From: Fibrobacter succinogenes | GTDB taxonomy: Bacteria; Fibrobacterota; Fibrobacteria; Fibrobacterales; Fibrobacteraceae | Direction of reading: 5' to 3' | DNA length: 53,069 nucleotides | Assembly: GCA_902768325.1 (NCBI GenBank) | Contig: CACXKY010000001.1 | Coordinates: 1 to 53,069 of the forward strand | Part shown: positions 1 through 7,237 of the stretch, in pieces | How the letters are laid out: the number at the start of each line of letters is the position of its first letter | How positions within the stretch are numbered: the stretch's first letter is position 1 | Notes under the pieces: model-generated | The model's database searches: none | Told to the model about the DNA's origin: nothing | Seen by the model: only the letters and a program-made list of their open reading frames with translations | Translations under genes and position numbers: made by a program

Positions 1-738
1 TCGCTTTCGATGCTGGCCGAAGACGTGAAGCCGAACAGGCTCGTACGTAGCCGCCACGAAATTTCGGCGTTCCTCGAAAGCCTTACCGGTGACCGCGTCG
101 GCCTTGTCGCCTTTAGTGGCGAAGCCCAGGTGATGGTGCCGCTCACACTCGATTACGGGACCGTCCAGATGATGCTCCGGGAACTGAATCCGGGCTGGCT
201 CATGCCGGGAACGAACTTGGAGCAGGCTATCCGCAAGGGAATGAGCCTGTTCAAGAATTCCGGAGGCGCCGGGCAGTATTCCGTGATGGTATTGATGAGT
301 GACGGTGAAGAACTTGAAGATGCCGCCGTGAATGCCGCGAAGGAAGCTGCCGAGATGGGAATCCGCATCTATACGGTGGGCATCGGTTCGCGCGAAGGCG
401 TGCCTATTCCGGTAAAGACGCGTAACGGAGAAGTCGCCTACAAGAAAGATATGCAGGGCAATATCGTGACGACGCGCCTGGAAGAAGGAACCTTGCAAGA
501 AATCGCGAGTGTGACTGGCGCGCTGTATTTCTACGCGAGCCCGGGCGAATTCCAGCTGCAGAAGGTGTTGACCGAAATCGCGGGCCTCGAGAAGAAGGAA
601 CACGCGAGTGACCGTATGGAAAATTACCAGGACCGCTACCAGATTTTCCTTGCGCTTGCAGCGCTGCTGTTCCTGGTGGAAGCGGTTGTGTCGGAACGTG
701 GCCGCCGCCGTAAGAATATGATCGGAAGGTTCTCGTAG
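1..738 (+). CDS. VWA-domain membrane protein, BatB-like (5' end cut by window edge)
   Basis: The reading frame is open from base 1, so the true start lies outside the window; 245 residues are visible. It is the C-terminal part of a von Willebrand factor A domain protein. The MIDAS metal site is recognisable: SLSM followed by AEDVKPNRL at the left edge (the leading Asp of DxSxS falls outside), PGTNLEQAI carrying the conserved Thr, and LMSDGEEL carrying the conserved Asp. After the VWA fold comes one hydrophobic helix near the C-terminus (IFLALAALLFLVEAVV), then a short basic tail. This is the layout of BatA/BatB proteins of Bacteroides aerotolerance-type operons, which are membrane-anchored and usually sit beside a MoxR ATPase; that neighbourhood would be upstream and is not visible. 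The BatA versus BatB choice is uncertain. Function in the cell is inferred only from the family. Confidence 0.8.
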   Translation, partial: SLSMLAEDVKPNRLVRSRHEISAFLESLTGDRVGLVAFSGEAQVMVPLTLDYGTVQMMLRELNPGWLMPGTNLEQAIRKGMSLFKNSGGAGQYSVMVLMSDGEELEDAAVNAAKEAAEMGIRIYTVGIGSREGVPIPVKTRNGEVAYKKDMQGNIVTTRLEEGTLQEIASVTGALYFYASPGEFQLQKVLTEIAGLEKKEHASDRMENYQDRYQIFLALAALLFLVEAVVSERGRRRKNMIGRFS

Positions 739-749
739 GCAATAAAAAA

Positions 750-828
750 AGCCTTTCGGGTGGGTGTGTCTCTCTTGGAGACGGTCGGCTCGCCGTGCGA
801 TGCCGCGTAATAATCCACCGGAAAGGCT
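750..828 (+). other. Candidate structured RNA / multi-hairpin intergenic element
   Basis: A 14-base arm at 750-763 (AGCCTTTCGGGTGG) is matched by its near-perfect complement at 815-828 (CCACCGGAAAGGCT, one mismatch). Inside this closing stem are two small hairpins: GTCTCT/GGAGAC at 768-782 and CGG/CCG around 786-795. An A-run lies just upstream (744-750), so the minus strand reads as a stem followed by a T-run, while the plus strand has its own terminator overlapping the 3' arm. It may be a two-way terminator or a small structured RNA. I recognise no known riboswitch core. Confidence 0.35.
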
Positions 829-852
829 CTATAGACAATATAGGGCTTTTTT
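826..852 (+). terminator. Rho-independent terminator
   Basis: GCTCTATA (826-833) pairs with TATAGGGC (839-846) around a five-base loop, with one G-U pair, and is followed at once by six T residues. It would end the transcript of the upstream VWA gene. Its 5' arm shares bases 826-828 with the long stem at 750-828, so the two structures exclude each other, as in an attenuator. Confidence 0.6.
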
Positions 853-921
853 CGGTATCGGGGCAAAATTTTTTTGCTGTCGCTATTCCAAATTGGAGTG
901 TACGGCTTTCCTGGCAGTCCC

Positions 922-927
922 TATAAT
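922..927 (+). promoter_or_regulatory. Putative -10 box for the M16-like gene
   Basis: A perfect TATAAT lies 17 bases before the ATG at 945. No convincing -35 hexamer is seen at 16-18 bases. Transcription would start near 934, leaving a leader of about 10 bases without a Shine-Dalgarno sequence, so the mRNA would be almost leaderless. Confidence 0.45.
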
Positions 928-944
928 ATCTATATTTCCCTAAA

Positions 945-2450
945 ATGCCTAACGTTCGCGAATTATTACCTATCCTCTTGGGTGGCATGCTTGCCGCCTG
1001 TTCGTCTGCGCCGGTTCCGGAAACGGAAACTGCCGCTCAGCCCGTACCTGTGGCAGAACCTGCCGCAAAGCCTGTTGCCGAGGCGCCGTCGGTCCCTGCA
1101 AGCTACAAGGATGTCGTGTTCCCCGAGTTCCGCTATGTGGCGCCGATTCCTGCGGACTACCGCGTGCAAATTGCGGATGGAATTTCGGGCTACGTCGTGA
1201 GTGACCGCAGTTTGCCGCTGGTGCACTTGACGGTCTTTTTCGAAGAATCGAACCTCCCTGCGACGGTGAAGGACGAAGCGGCCTCCGAGATGGTCGGCTC
1301 GATGTTCCGCCGTGGCGCCGGCGGGGGAATGACCGCGAACGCCTTGGATGATTCCCTCGAATTTATTAGTGCCTCGCTTTCGACAAGTGCGGGGACGTTC
1401 CTCGCTTCGTTCGGCATCAACTGCCTGTCGAAGGATTATACGTCGATGCTCGAGCTTGCGAAGAAGGTCTTGACCGCCCCTGCGTTCGACAAGGACCAGC
1501 TCGAGATTATGAAGGCGAATTACGTCACGGCCTATGAACGCCGTTACGATACTCCGGCGAAGGTTTTGTCAGCCCTCAAGTCGAAGGTGAACTACGCACC
1601 GAACGCAAGGCTTTGGGACGCCACCGCCGACGAGTACAAGAAGGTTTCTGTGGCCGACGTGAAGCGCCTTGCCGAAGGCGTCTATTCCTCGGGCCGTATC
1701 GTGTTTGCGCTTTCCGGTGACGTGGACCGCGATTCCGCAGTGACGCAACTGAAGGAATTCTTTGCGGGCTGGAAGGTCCCGGCGCCCAAGGCGGCGAAGC
1801 CTGTGCCGCAACCGCTCTCGTTTATCAGGAAGCCCGGAATCTATGTCGTGGACAAGGATATTTCCCAGGCGAACATCTCGATGAGCCAGCCGTTTGTCAG
1901 GCGTCCGCATCCGGATTACTACCCGACCGCGGTGGCGAGCTTTATCCTCGGTGGCGGAAGCTTTACGAGCAGGCTCATGAACCGCGTGCGCAGTGACGAA
2001 GGCCTCGCTTACAGCATTTACAGTACCGCGGGCAACGATTACCGCGATACGGCGATGACGACGATTGCGCTGCAGACGAAGGTCGAATCTGCCGACTATG
2101 CGCTAAAGCTCATCTTCGAGGAAGTGGAGAAGCTTGCGAAGGACGGCCCCACTCCCGAAGAACTGGAACAGGCGAAAAAAGCGATTGTGGAAAGTTTGCC
2201 CAGCCTGTTTGATTCTCCCGACGCCGTGGCCCAGATTTTCGCGAAGGACGAACTCCTCGGGAAAAAGCAGAGCCACTATGTGGATTTCGTGAACGAGGTC
2301 AATGCGGTGACGGCAGAGCAGGTGAAGGCGATGGTCGCCAAGTATTTTGACAAGTCCAAGATGACGATCTCCGTAGTCGGACCGGTCGCCAAGTTGGAAA
2401 AGTTGGGCCCGTTTACGGTTGTCCCGCTGGACAGCCTGGACTTCAGGTAA
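945..2450 (+). CDS. M16 peptidase-like lipoprotein lacking the zinc motif
   Basis: 501 residues. A lipoprotein signal ends in the lipobox LAAC near residue 19, followed by a Pro/Ala-rich spacer (about 20-55) that would tether the protein to a membrane. The rest has the two-half layout of a single M16 (insulinase-like) unit. The first half should hold HxxEH, but the equivalent stretch reads EMVGSMFRRGAGG with no such histidines, so zinc binding looks lost. The second half keeps the conserved GGGSFTSRLMNRVRSDEG and LAYSIYS segment that helps bind substrate in the partner subunit. In many bacteria an inactive M16 chain of this kind pairs with a catalytic one; no catalytic partner is in the window. 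It is preceded by a TATAAT box and followed 7 bases later by the next gene. Role is inferred: periplasmic or outer-membrane peptide handling, or a chaperone-like subunit. Confidence 0.85.
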   Translation: MPNVRELLPILLGGMLAACSSAPVPETETAAQPVPVAEPAAKPVAEAPSVPASYKDVVFPEFRYVAPIPADYRVQIADGISGYVVSDRSLPLVHLTVFFEESNLPATVKDEAASEMVGSMFRRGAGGGMTANALDDSLEFISASLSTSAGTFLASFGINCLSKDYTSMLELAKKVLTAPAFDKDQLEIMKANYVTAYERRYDTPAKVLSALKSKVNYAPNARLWDATADEYKKVSVADVKRLAEGVYSSGRIVFALSGDVDRDSAVTQLKEFFAGWKVPAPKAAKPVPQPLSFIRKPGIYVVDKDISQANISMSQPFVRRPHPDYYPTAVASFILGGGSFTSRLMNRVRSDEGLAYSIYSTAGNDYRDTAMTTIALQTKVESADYALKLIFEEVEKLAKDGPTPEELEQAKKAIVESLPSLFDSPDAVAQIFAKDELLGKKQSHYVDFVNEVNAVTAEQVKAMVAKYFDKSKMTISVVGPVAKLEKLGPFTVVPLDSLDFR

Positions 2451-2457
2451 TCTTAAG

Positions 2458-3531
2458 ATGCGTATGGGAAGGCTGTACATAGGGGGGCTAGTCTTTGCGA
2501 TGCTCTTCGCTGTATTTGCCTGCGGAAAGGTTTATGCCGCGACTCCCGAATCGCGTTCCAAGGCCGAGCAGATGGCGGCCCACCAGGATTCTGTCGCCAA
2601 GGCGCGGATGCGTGCCCTGGTGCTTTCGCAGTTGGCGGACAAGGAAGATGATGTCCGCAGCCTTTGTTCCGGTGTAAACAAGTGCCTCGGCATCCGTTAC
2701 GACTTCTGCACGGAAGCAGATCTCAAGCCCTGGCCGAAGGTCAAGTACAACGACGATTATTGCGGCGTCTACCGCGAAATCGTAAAGCGCGGTTTCCCGG
2801 CCGATTTACGCCAGCCGATGGCGACGGAAATCTTTGCGCGCATAGGCCGCCCTTACCGCGCTATCTACGTGAACAAGGGGACGCTGCCGCTCGGTGCCGA
2901 TGTCATCAGTTACCTTTTCGACAACATGCCCTTTACGGCACAGCTCATCAACGCGTACTTGGGGACGAACTATACACTGGAATATACGAGCCGGAATCAC
3001 CGCCTTTTTAACGGTAGTAACGGGCGTAGCCTTTCGGGCGAGTTCTACTGGGCGCTGCAGGATAGTGCCGGGCAAAAGCTTGGGCTTAGGAACTTGTTCT
3101 TCGGGTATGGACATGCGAAGGTCCTGCGCTGGTCTTTGCACGGTTCTGCGATTGCCTTCTTGGACATGGACGAAGTTTCCAAGAAAGAACTTAGGTATAA
3201 ACTAACGGCGGTTGTCTTCCCGGCCAATTCCATCTTGAATTCCATCATGCAGATGAACGTTTTCAAGAAGGTGGTGAACGAGAAAATCGATGATATCGTG
3301 AACGATATCAAGAAGGCGTCGGGGAAGTATTTCAGTGGCGACAAGGAGCCGATGCTCAAGAGTGCGGCCCTCAAGTCCCAAGAGAACGTGCAGTACGTCA
3401 TCGACTTTGAAAATGTGGTAAACGGAGCGCCCTGGAAACTCGGGGACTATGAAAGGCTCCGTAAGGAAAGACAAAAAAAGCGTGAGGCGCCCGCCCCGCT
3501 AAAGCTTGAAGAACCGAGGATGGTAAAATGA
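2458..3531 (+). CDS. Secreted protein of unknown function
   Basis: 357 residues if it starts at ATG 2458, chosen because it follows the stop of the upstream gene by 7 bases and gives a signal peptide directly (MRMGRLYIGG, a hydrophobic core, then cleavage near VYAA). An ATG two codons later is also possible. The mature protein has four closely spaced cysteines near residues 60-90 (LCSGVNKCLG, DFCTEA, DDYCGVY) that could form disulphides, and a charged, Pro-rich C-terminal tail. I recognise no family. It lies between the M16-like gene and trmH; its stop overlaps the trmH start (ATGA), so it is probably cotranscribed with both. A role in the envelope follows only from the export signal. Confidence 0.7.
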   Translation: MRMGRLYIGGLVFAMLFAVFACGKVYAATPESRSKAEQMAAHQDSVAKARMRALVLSQLADKEDDVRSLCSGVNKCLGIRYDFCTEADLKPWPKVKYNDDYCGVYREIVKRGFPADLRQPMATEIFARIGRPYRAIYVNKGTLPLGADVISYLFDNMPFTAQLINAYLGTNYTLEYTSRNHRLFNGSNGRSLSGEFYWALQDSAGQKLGLRNLFFGYGHAKVLRWSLHGSAIAFLDMDEVSKKELRYKLTAVVFPANSILNSIMQMNVFKKVVNEKIDDIVNDIKKASGKYFSGDKEPMLKSAALKSQENVQYVIDFENVVNGAPWKLGDYERLRKERQKKREAPAPLKLEEPRMVK

Positions 3532-4184
3532 GTAAGGAAGATACTTTGGAATCCCTGCTTGCGCGCGTTACCGAACGCCGCCAGGAATTGCTCACTCAGG
3601 TGGTCAGCCGCCGTACGCGTCATTTCTGCATGGTGCTGGAAGACCTGTTCGACCCGCATAACATCTCCGCCGTTATCCGTACGGCGGAAGTGTTCGGCCT
3701 GCAGGATGTGCATATCATCGAAGAAGATAATGCCTACAGCGTGAACAAGTCTATCTTGAAGGGCAGCTACAAGTGGATGAGCCTGTACTTGTACAAGAAG
3801 AGGATGCTCTGCATGGAAAAGCTCCGCGCCAAGGGCTACAAGATTGCTGTCGCGAGTACGAACACCACGAATTCGGTGCTGGACCTCGACTTGAGCCAGC
3901 CTACCGCTTTCTATCTCGGGAGCGAGTTCCACGGGAACCACCCGGATACGCTTGCCCATGCCGACTACGAATTCAAGCTGCCGCAGTACGGCATTACGGA
4001 ATCCATGAACGTCTCCGTGGCCGGTGGCGTGCTGATGACGTACCTCGACGTTTATATGCAGAAGGAAGGCCGTGAAAAGTTTGAACTTCCCCCTGCCGAA
4101 AGGGACGCGCTCTTGCGCGATTGGCTCGACCGTCACGTGAACGGGATCGAAAACAATAGCCCGATTGTCAGGATAGAGGAGTAA
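3528..4184 (+). CDS. trmH: tRNA (guanosine-2'-O)-methyltransferase, TrmH/SpoU family
   Basis: 218 residues, the usual length for TrmH. All three SPOUT knot motifs are visible: motif 1 DPHNISAVIRTAEVFG with the catalytic Arg (residues about 40-55), motif 2 FYLGSEFHG and motif 3 ESMNVSVAGGVL. The family transfers a methyl group from S-adenosylmethionine to the ribose of a tRNA guanosine, position 18 for classical TrmH, through a trefoil-knot dimer in the cytoplasm. Position specificity cannot be read from the sequence, and other SpoU members modify rRNA, but the N-terminal extension and length fit TrmH best. The start ATG overlaps the previous stop by four bases, suggesting translational coupling. 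A GC-rich palindrome follows the stop. Confidence 0.88.
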   Translation: MSKEDTLESLLARVTERRQELLTQVVSRRTRHFCMVLEDLFDPHNISAVIRTAEVFGLQDVHIIEEDNAYSVNKSILKGSYKWMSLYLYKKRMLCMEKLRAKGYKIAVASTNTTNSVLDLDLSQPTAFYLGSEFHGNHPDTLAHADYEFKLPQYGITESMNVSVAGGVLMTYLDVYMQKEGREKFELPPAERDALLRDWLDRHVNGIENNSPIVRIEE

Positions 4185-4220
4185 AAAGGCCAAATTGGCC
4201 TTTAAATCGTGTTTTTTTTA
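4185..4220 (+). terminator. Probable terminator after trmH
   Basis: AAAGGCC (4185-4191) and GGCCTTT (4197-4203) form a seven-pair hairpin with a five-base loop starting right after the trmH stop. A run of eight T follows at 4212-4219, but about eight bases of spacer separate stem and T-run, so efficiency is uncertain. Confidence 0.45.
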
Positions 4221-4267
4221 TTTGGCAATCCGGTGATTTTTCGTGAATATGCTAATTTGGTATTAGA

Positions 4268-5176
4268 ATGAAAAAGAATTCGGCACTATACTTTTCTGTT
4301 GGCTTGGTAGTCCTTCTGGCCATCGTCATTCTGGTATTTGGAGTGTTTTTCCTGAATGAGAAAGATCCTCGCGAAACATTCAATCATTTTTATTTGCGCT
4401 TTACCCAGGTGAGCACGCTGGTGCTGGATGACCCCGTCAAGGTGAACGGTGTCAAGCTGGGCAAGGTGGAAAAGATCGAGCTGGCCGGCCACCGCGTCGT
4501 GGTGACGGTTCGCCTCCGTACCGATGTGAAAATCCCGAAGGATTCGGAAATCCGCGTGCAGAACATCGGTATCATGGGTGAACGCCAGATCGGTATGATT
4601 CTGGGCGACCTCAATGAATATTTTACTCCGGGTGATACCATCGACGGTCAGTTCGATGCCGGTATTGCAGAAGCCTTGGGCCTCGCGGGTGAAGTCTGCG
4701 ACAGCACGAAGGTGCTTCTCGAATCGGTGAAGGCCGCCCTGAACGGGACTATCGCCAGTCCGGACTTCCAGCAGAGGTTTAATACGTTGCTCGTGAAGGC
4801 GGAAAACTTGGAAGACCGCCTGATGAGCCTTGTGAATTCTACCGACCCGCAGCTCAAGAAGAGCCTTGCCGGCTTGAACGAAGTGACGATCAAGGTCGGC
4901 GAACTGGTGGATAACGTGAAGCCGCCGATGGACAACCTCTTTGCCGGTGCCGACAAGGTCATGGAAAATGCGAACGGCCTTATTGCGGACCTGGAAGGGG
5001 TCACGAAGCATCTGGATGAACTGATTGCCAGGGTGCAGTCTACGGACAATACGGTCGGGACGCTCCTGAACGACAAGACTTTGCACGACGAGCTGGTGAA
5101 GACCGTCCATTCTGCGGATAGCCTCTTCAGGGTGATTCTCCATGACGGCCTTGACGTGAACGTGGACTTTTTCTGA
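4268..5176 (+). CDS. MCE/MlaD family lipid-transport protein
   Basis: 302 residues. One N-terminal transmembrane helix (about 8-29) is followed by an MCE domain (about 40-116): FTQVSTLVLDDPVKVNGVKLGKVEKI and VQNIGIMGERQIGMILG are typical MlaD-like segments. The long C-terminal part is predicted helical, as in MCE proteins that build a tunnel or needle. Such proteins are substrate-binding parts of ABC systems that move phospholipids between inner and outer membrane. The partner permease and ATPase (MlaE/MlaF) are not adjacent, so they must be encoded elsewhere. It begins 84 bases after trmH, behind a possible TATGCT/GCTAAT-type box at about 4247-4256. HPr starts 7 bases after its stop, so it appears to head an operon with ptsH, ptsI and slt. 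Confidence 0.85.
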   Translation: MKKNSALYFSVGLVVLLAIVILVFGVFFLNEKDPRETFNHFYLRFTQVSTLVLDDPVKVNGVKLGKVEKIELAGHRVVVTVRLRTDVKIPKDSEIRVQNIGIMGERQIGMILGDLNEYFTPGDTIDGQFDAGIAEALGLAGEVCDSTKVLLESVKAALNGTIASPDFQQRFNTLLVKAENLEDRLMSLVNSTDPQLKKSLAGLNEVTIKVGELVDNVKPPMDNLFAGADKVMENANGLIADLEGVTKHLDELIARVQSTDNTVGTLLNDKTLHDELVKTVHSADSLFRVILHDGLDVNVDFF

Positions 5177-5183
5177 GGATAGA

Positions 5184-5456
5184 ATGATAGCGAAAACGCT
5201 TACAGTCACTAACAAACTGGGTATTCATGCTCGGCCTGCTGGGATGATTGTGGATATCACCGGCCCGGCCAAGAGTGATGTCTCCATTGTTTATGAGGGG
5301 TCTAAGGCGAATGCCAAGAGTATCTTGAATGTGATGATGCTTGCCATTCCGCTGGGTTCCGAAGTGAAGTTCGAAGTGGACGGCGAGGACGAAGAAGAAG
5401 TCGTCCAGAAGTTGGAAAAGCTTTTCAATGACAAGTTCAACGAAGAGCCAGGCTGA
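5184..5456 (+). CDS. ptsH: Phosphocarrier protein HPr
   Basis: 90 residues, the usual size. The active-site histidine is in GIHARPA (about residue 15) and the regulatory serine is in AKSILNVMML (about residue 46), the site used by HPr kinase in organisms that have it. HPr accepts a phosphoryl group from enzyme I and passes it to sugar-specific EIIA domains or to regulatory targets. The C-terminus is unusually acidic. The gene overlaps ptsI by 29 bases. No EII permease is in the window, so the role may be regulatory rather than sugar uptake; that is inference. Confidence 0.93.
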   Translation: MIAKTLTVTNKLGIHARPAGMIVDITGPAKSDVSIVYEGSKANAKSILNVMMLAIPLGSEVKFEVDGEDEEEVVQKLEKLFNDKFNEEPG

Positions 5457-7233
5457 ACGTACCGTACTGGTTGGCGTTCCGGCCTCTCCCGGCTTTGCCA
5501 TGGGGAAGGCGTTCCCGGTTGTAAACCGGGAAATTTCTGTTGTTGAGGAGTCCCTCCCCGAAAGCCGTATTGCTGCTGAAGAACAGCTCTTCTTGAAGGC
5601 GGTGAACAAGACCGTCGCTGAAATCAACAAGATCAAGGAAATCTCGGAAAATCGCACAGGTCTCCGTGACAGCTTGATTTTTGCATCCCATTTGATGATC
5701 CTCCAGGACCCCGGCCTCGTGGGCGGAATCCGGGACATGATCAAGAAGGACCACAAGAATGCCCGCTGGGCCGTACATGTGGTGCTGGGAAATTACATCG
5801 ACAAGTTCGAAAAGATCGATTCACCGGCCATGCGCGACAAGGCGGCGGACTTGCGCGATTTGTACAACCGCCTCATGGGGGCGATGGAAGATTCCGGACC
5901 GGTACTTGAGGATGTCGGTACCGAGGCCGGAGCCGTCCTCGTGGCGCACGAGTTCTTGCCGAGTTTCTTGATGTCTGTCAAGCCGGGCCAGGCAAGCGCT
6001 CTTGCCATGGATACGGGTGGCCGAACCAGCCATGTGGCCATTCTGGCGCGCTCGCTGCAGATTCCGGCCGTGTCGGGCCTTCGCAATATCGCGGCCTTGA
6101 TCAAGCCCGAAGATACGTTGATTGTGGACGGTTCGGGTGGCATGGTCATCGTGAACCCGAACGAAGATGATATCCGCCGGTTCCATGAACGCCAGGAAGT
6201 GTTCGAACGCCAACGCCGTGAATTGTTCACGATGCGCCGTCTGGAACCGATGACGCGCGATGGCAAGTATATCACCTTGCATGCGAATATCGAATTGCCG
6301 ACCGAATCCGAGAAGGTCATGGACTTCGGTGCGACAGGCATTGGCCTGTACCGTTCGGAATTCCTCTTCTTCCGTAAGGATCCTCCAAGCGAAGAAGAAC
6401 AGCGGGAAGCTTACAGACAAATTCTTGAAACGATGGCGCCGTGCCCGGTGACCATCCGTACGCTTGATGCCGGCGGAGACAAACTGGTTTCCGGTATTAC
6501 GGCGTCGAACGAGGCGAACCCCTTTATGGGATGGCGAAGCATCCGCGTTTGCCTGGACCGCGAAGAGATTTTTTGCACGCAGCTCCGCGCCTTGCTTTTA
6601 GCGAATACGAAGGGGAACCTGCGTATTTTGCTGCCGATGATTTCGGGACTTGCGGAACTCCGCAAGGCGAAGGCGCTCATTGAGCGTTGCCGCGAGGAAC
6701 TTATCTTGCAGGGCGATGATATCGCTCCCGTGAAGGTCGGCGTCATGATTGAAGTGCCTGCCGCAGTGATGCAGGTGGACAAGCTCGCCAAGGAAGTCGA
6801 TTTCTTCAGCATCGGAACGAACGACTTGATTCAGTTTACGTTGGCGGTGGACCGTACCAACGAGCTCATTACCGATATGTTCCAGCCGCACCATCCGGCC
6901 GTGCTCAGCATGATTTACCAGACGGTGATGGCCGCGCACCGGCAGGGAATTCCCGTGGCGGTTTGCGGTGAAATGGGTTCGGACCCGTTCAGCGTCTTGT
7001 TGCTGGTGGGGCTTGGCGTAGATGAACTTTCCATGACGCCTTGGAGCGTGATGGCGACGAAGAAGATTATTCGATCGATGAACTTTGAAGATGTCCGCGA
7101 GACGGCCTTGACCGTTCTCAAGATGGACGATGCGGAAGCTGTCAATGCCTATTTGAAAGCACGGTACGCGCAGGCAATTAAGGACCTGGGAATATCTAGT
7201 TTGCTGGGTGATGACAGCGAAAAACAGAGTTAG
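5428..7233 (+). CDS. ptsI: Phosphoenolpyruvate-protein phosphotransferase, PTS enzyme I
   Basis: 601 residues, slightly longer than typical enzyme I (about 570). The order is: N-terminal phosphohistidine and HPr-binding part with GGRTSHVAILARSLQIPAV (catalytic His near residue 200), a linker, then the PEP-binding barrel with MGWRSIRVCLD, VGVMIEVPAA, FFSIGTNDLIQFTLAVDR and the C-terminal CGEMGSDP active-site cysteine loop. It uses PEP to phosphorylate HPr in the cytoplasm. The start at 5428 lies inside the end of ptsH; it is the only ATG that keeps the conserved N-terminal VGVPASPGFA, so the 29-base overlap is real and points to translational coupling. The slt gene begins directly after the stop. 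Confidence 0.94.
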   Translation: MTSSTKSQAERTVLVGVPASPGFAMGKAFPVVNREISVVEESLPESRIAAEEQLFLKAVNKTVAEINKIKEISENRTGLRDSLIFASHLMILQDPGLVGGIRDMIKKDHKNARWAVHVVLGNYIDKFEKIDSPAMRDKAADLRDLYNRLMGAMEDSGPVLEDVGTEAGAVLVAHEFLPSFLMSVKPGQASALAMDTGGRTSHVAILARSLQIPAVSGLRNIAALIKPEDTLIVDGSGGMVIVNPNEDDIRRFHERQEVFERQRRELFTMRRLEPMTRDGKYITLHANIELPTESEKVMDFGATGIGLYRSEFLFFRKDPPSEEEQREAYRQILETMAPCPVTIRTLDAGGDKLVSGITASNEANPFMGWRSIRVCLDREEIFCTQLRALLLANTKGNLRILLPMISGLAELRKAKALIERCREELILQGDDIAPVKVGVMIEVPAAVMQVDKLAKEVDFFSIGTNDLIQFTLAVDRTNELITDMFQPHHPAVLSMIYQTVMAAHRQGIPVAVCGEMGSDPFSVLLLVGLGVDELSMTPWSVMATKKIIRSMNFEDVRETALTVLKMDDAEAVNAYLKARYAQAIKDLGISSLLGDDSEKQS

Positions 7234-7237
7234 GTTT

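Noticed and set aside
750-828. tRNA gene suggested by the GCCTTTC/GAAAGGC end pairing
   Set aside because: The stem continues to 14 pairs without a T-arm or anticodon arm, so it cannot fold as a cloverleaf.
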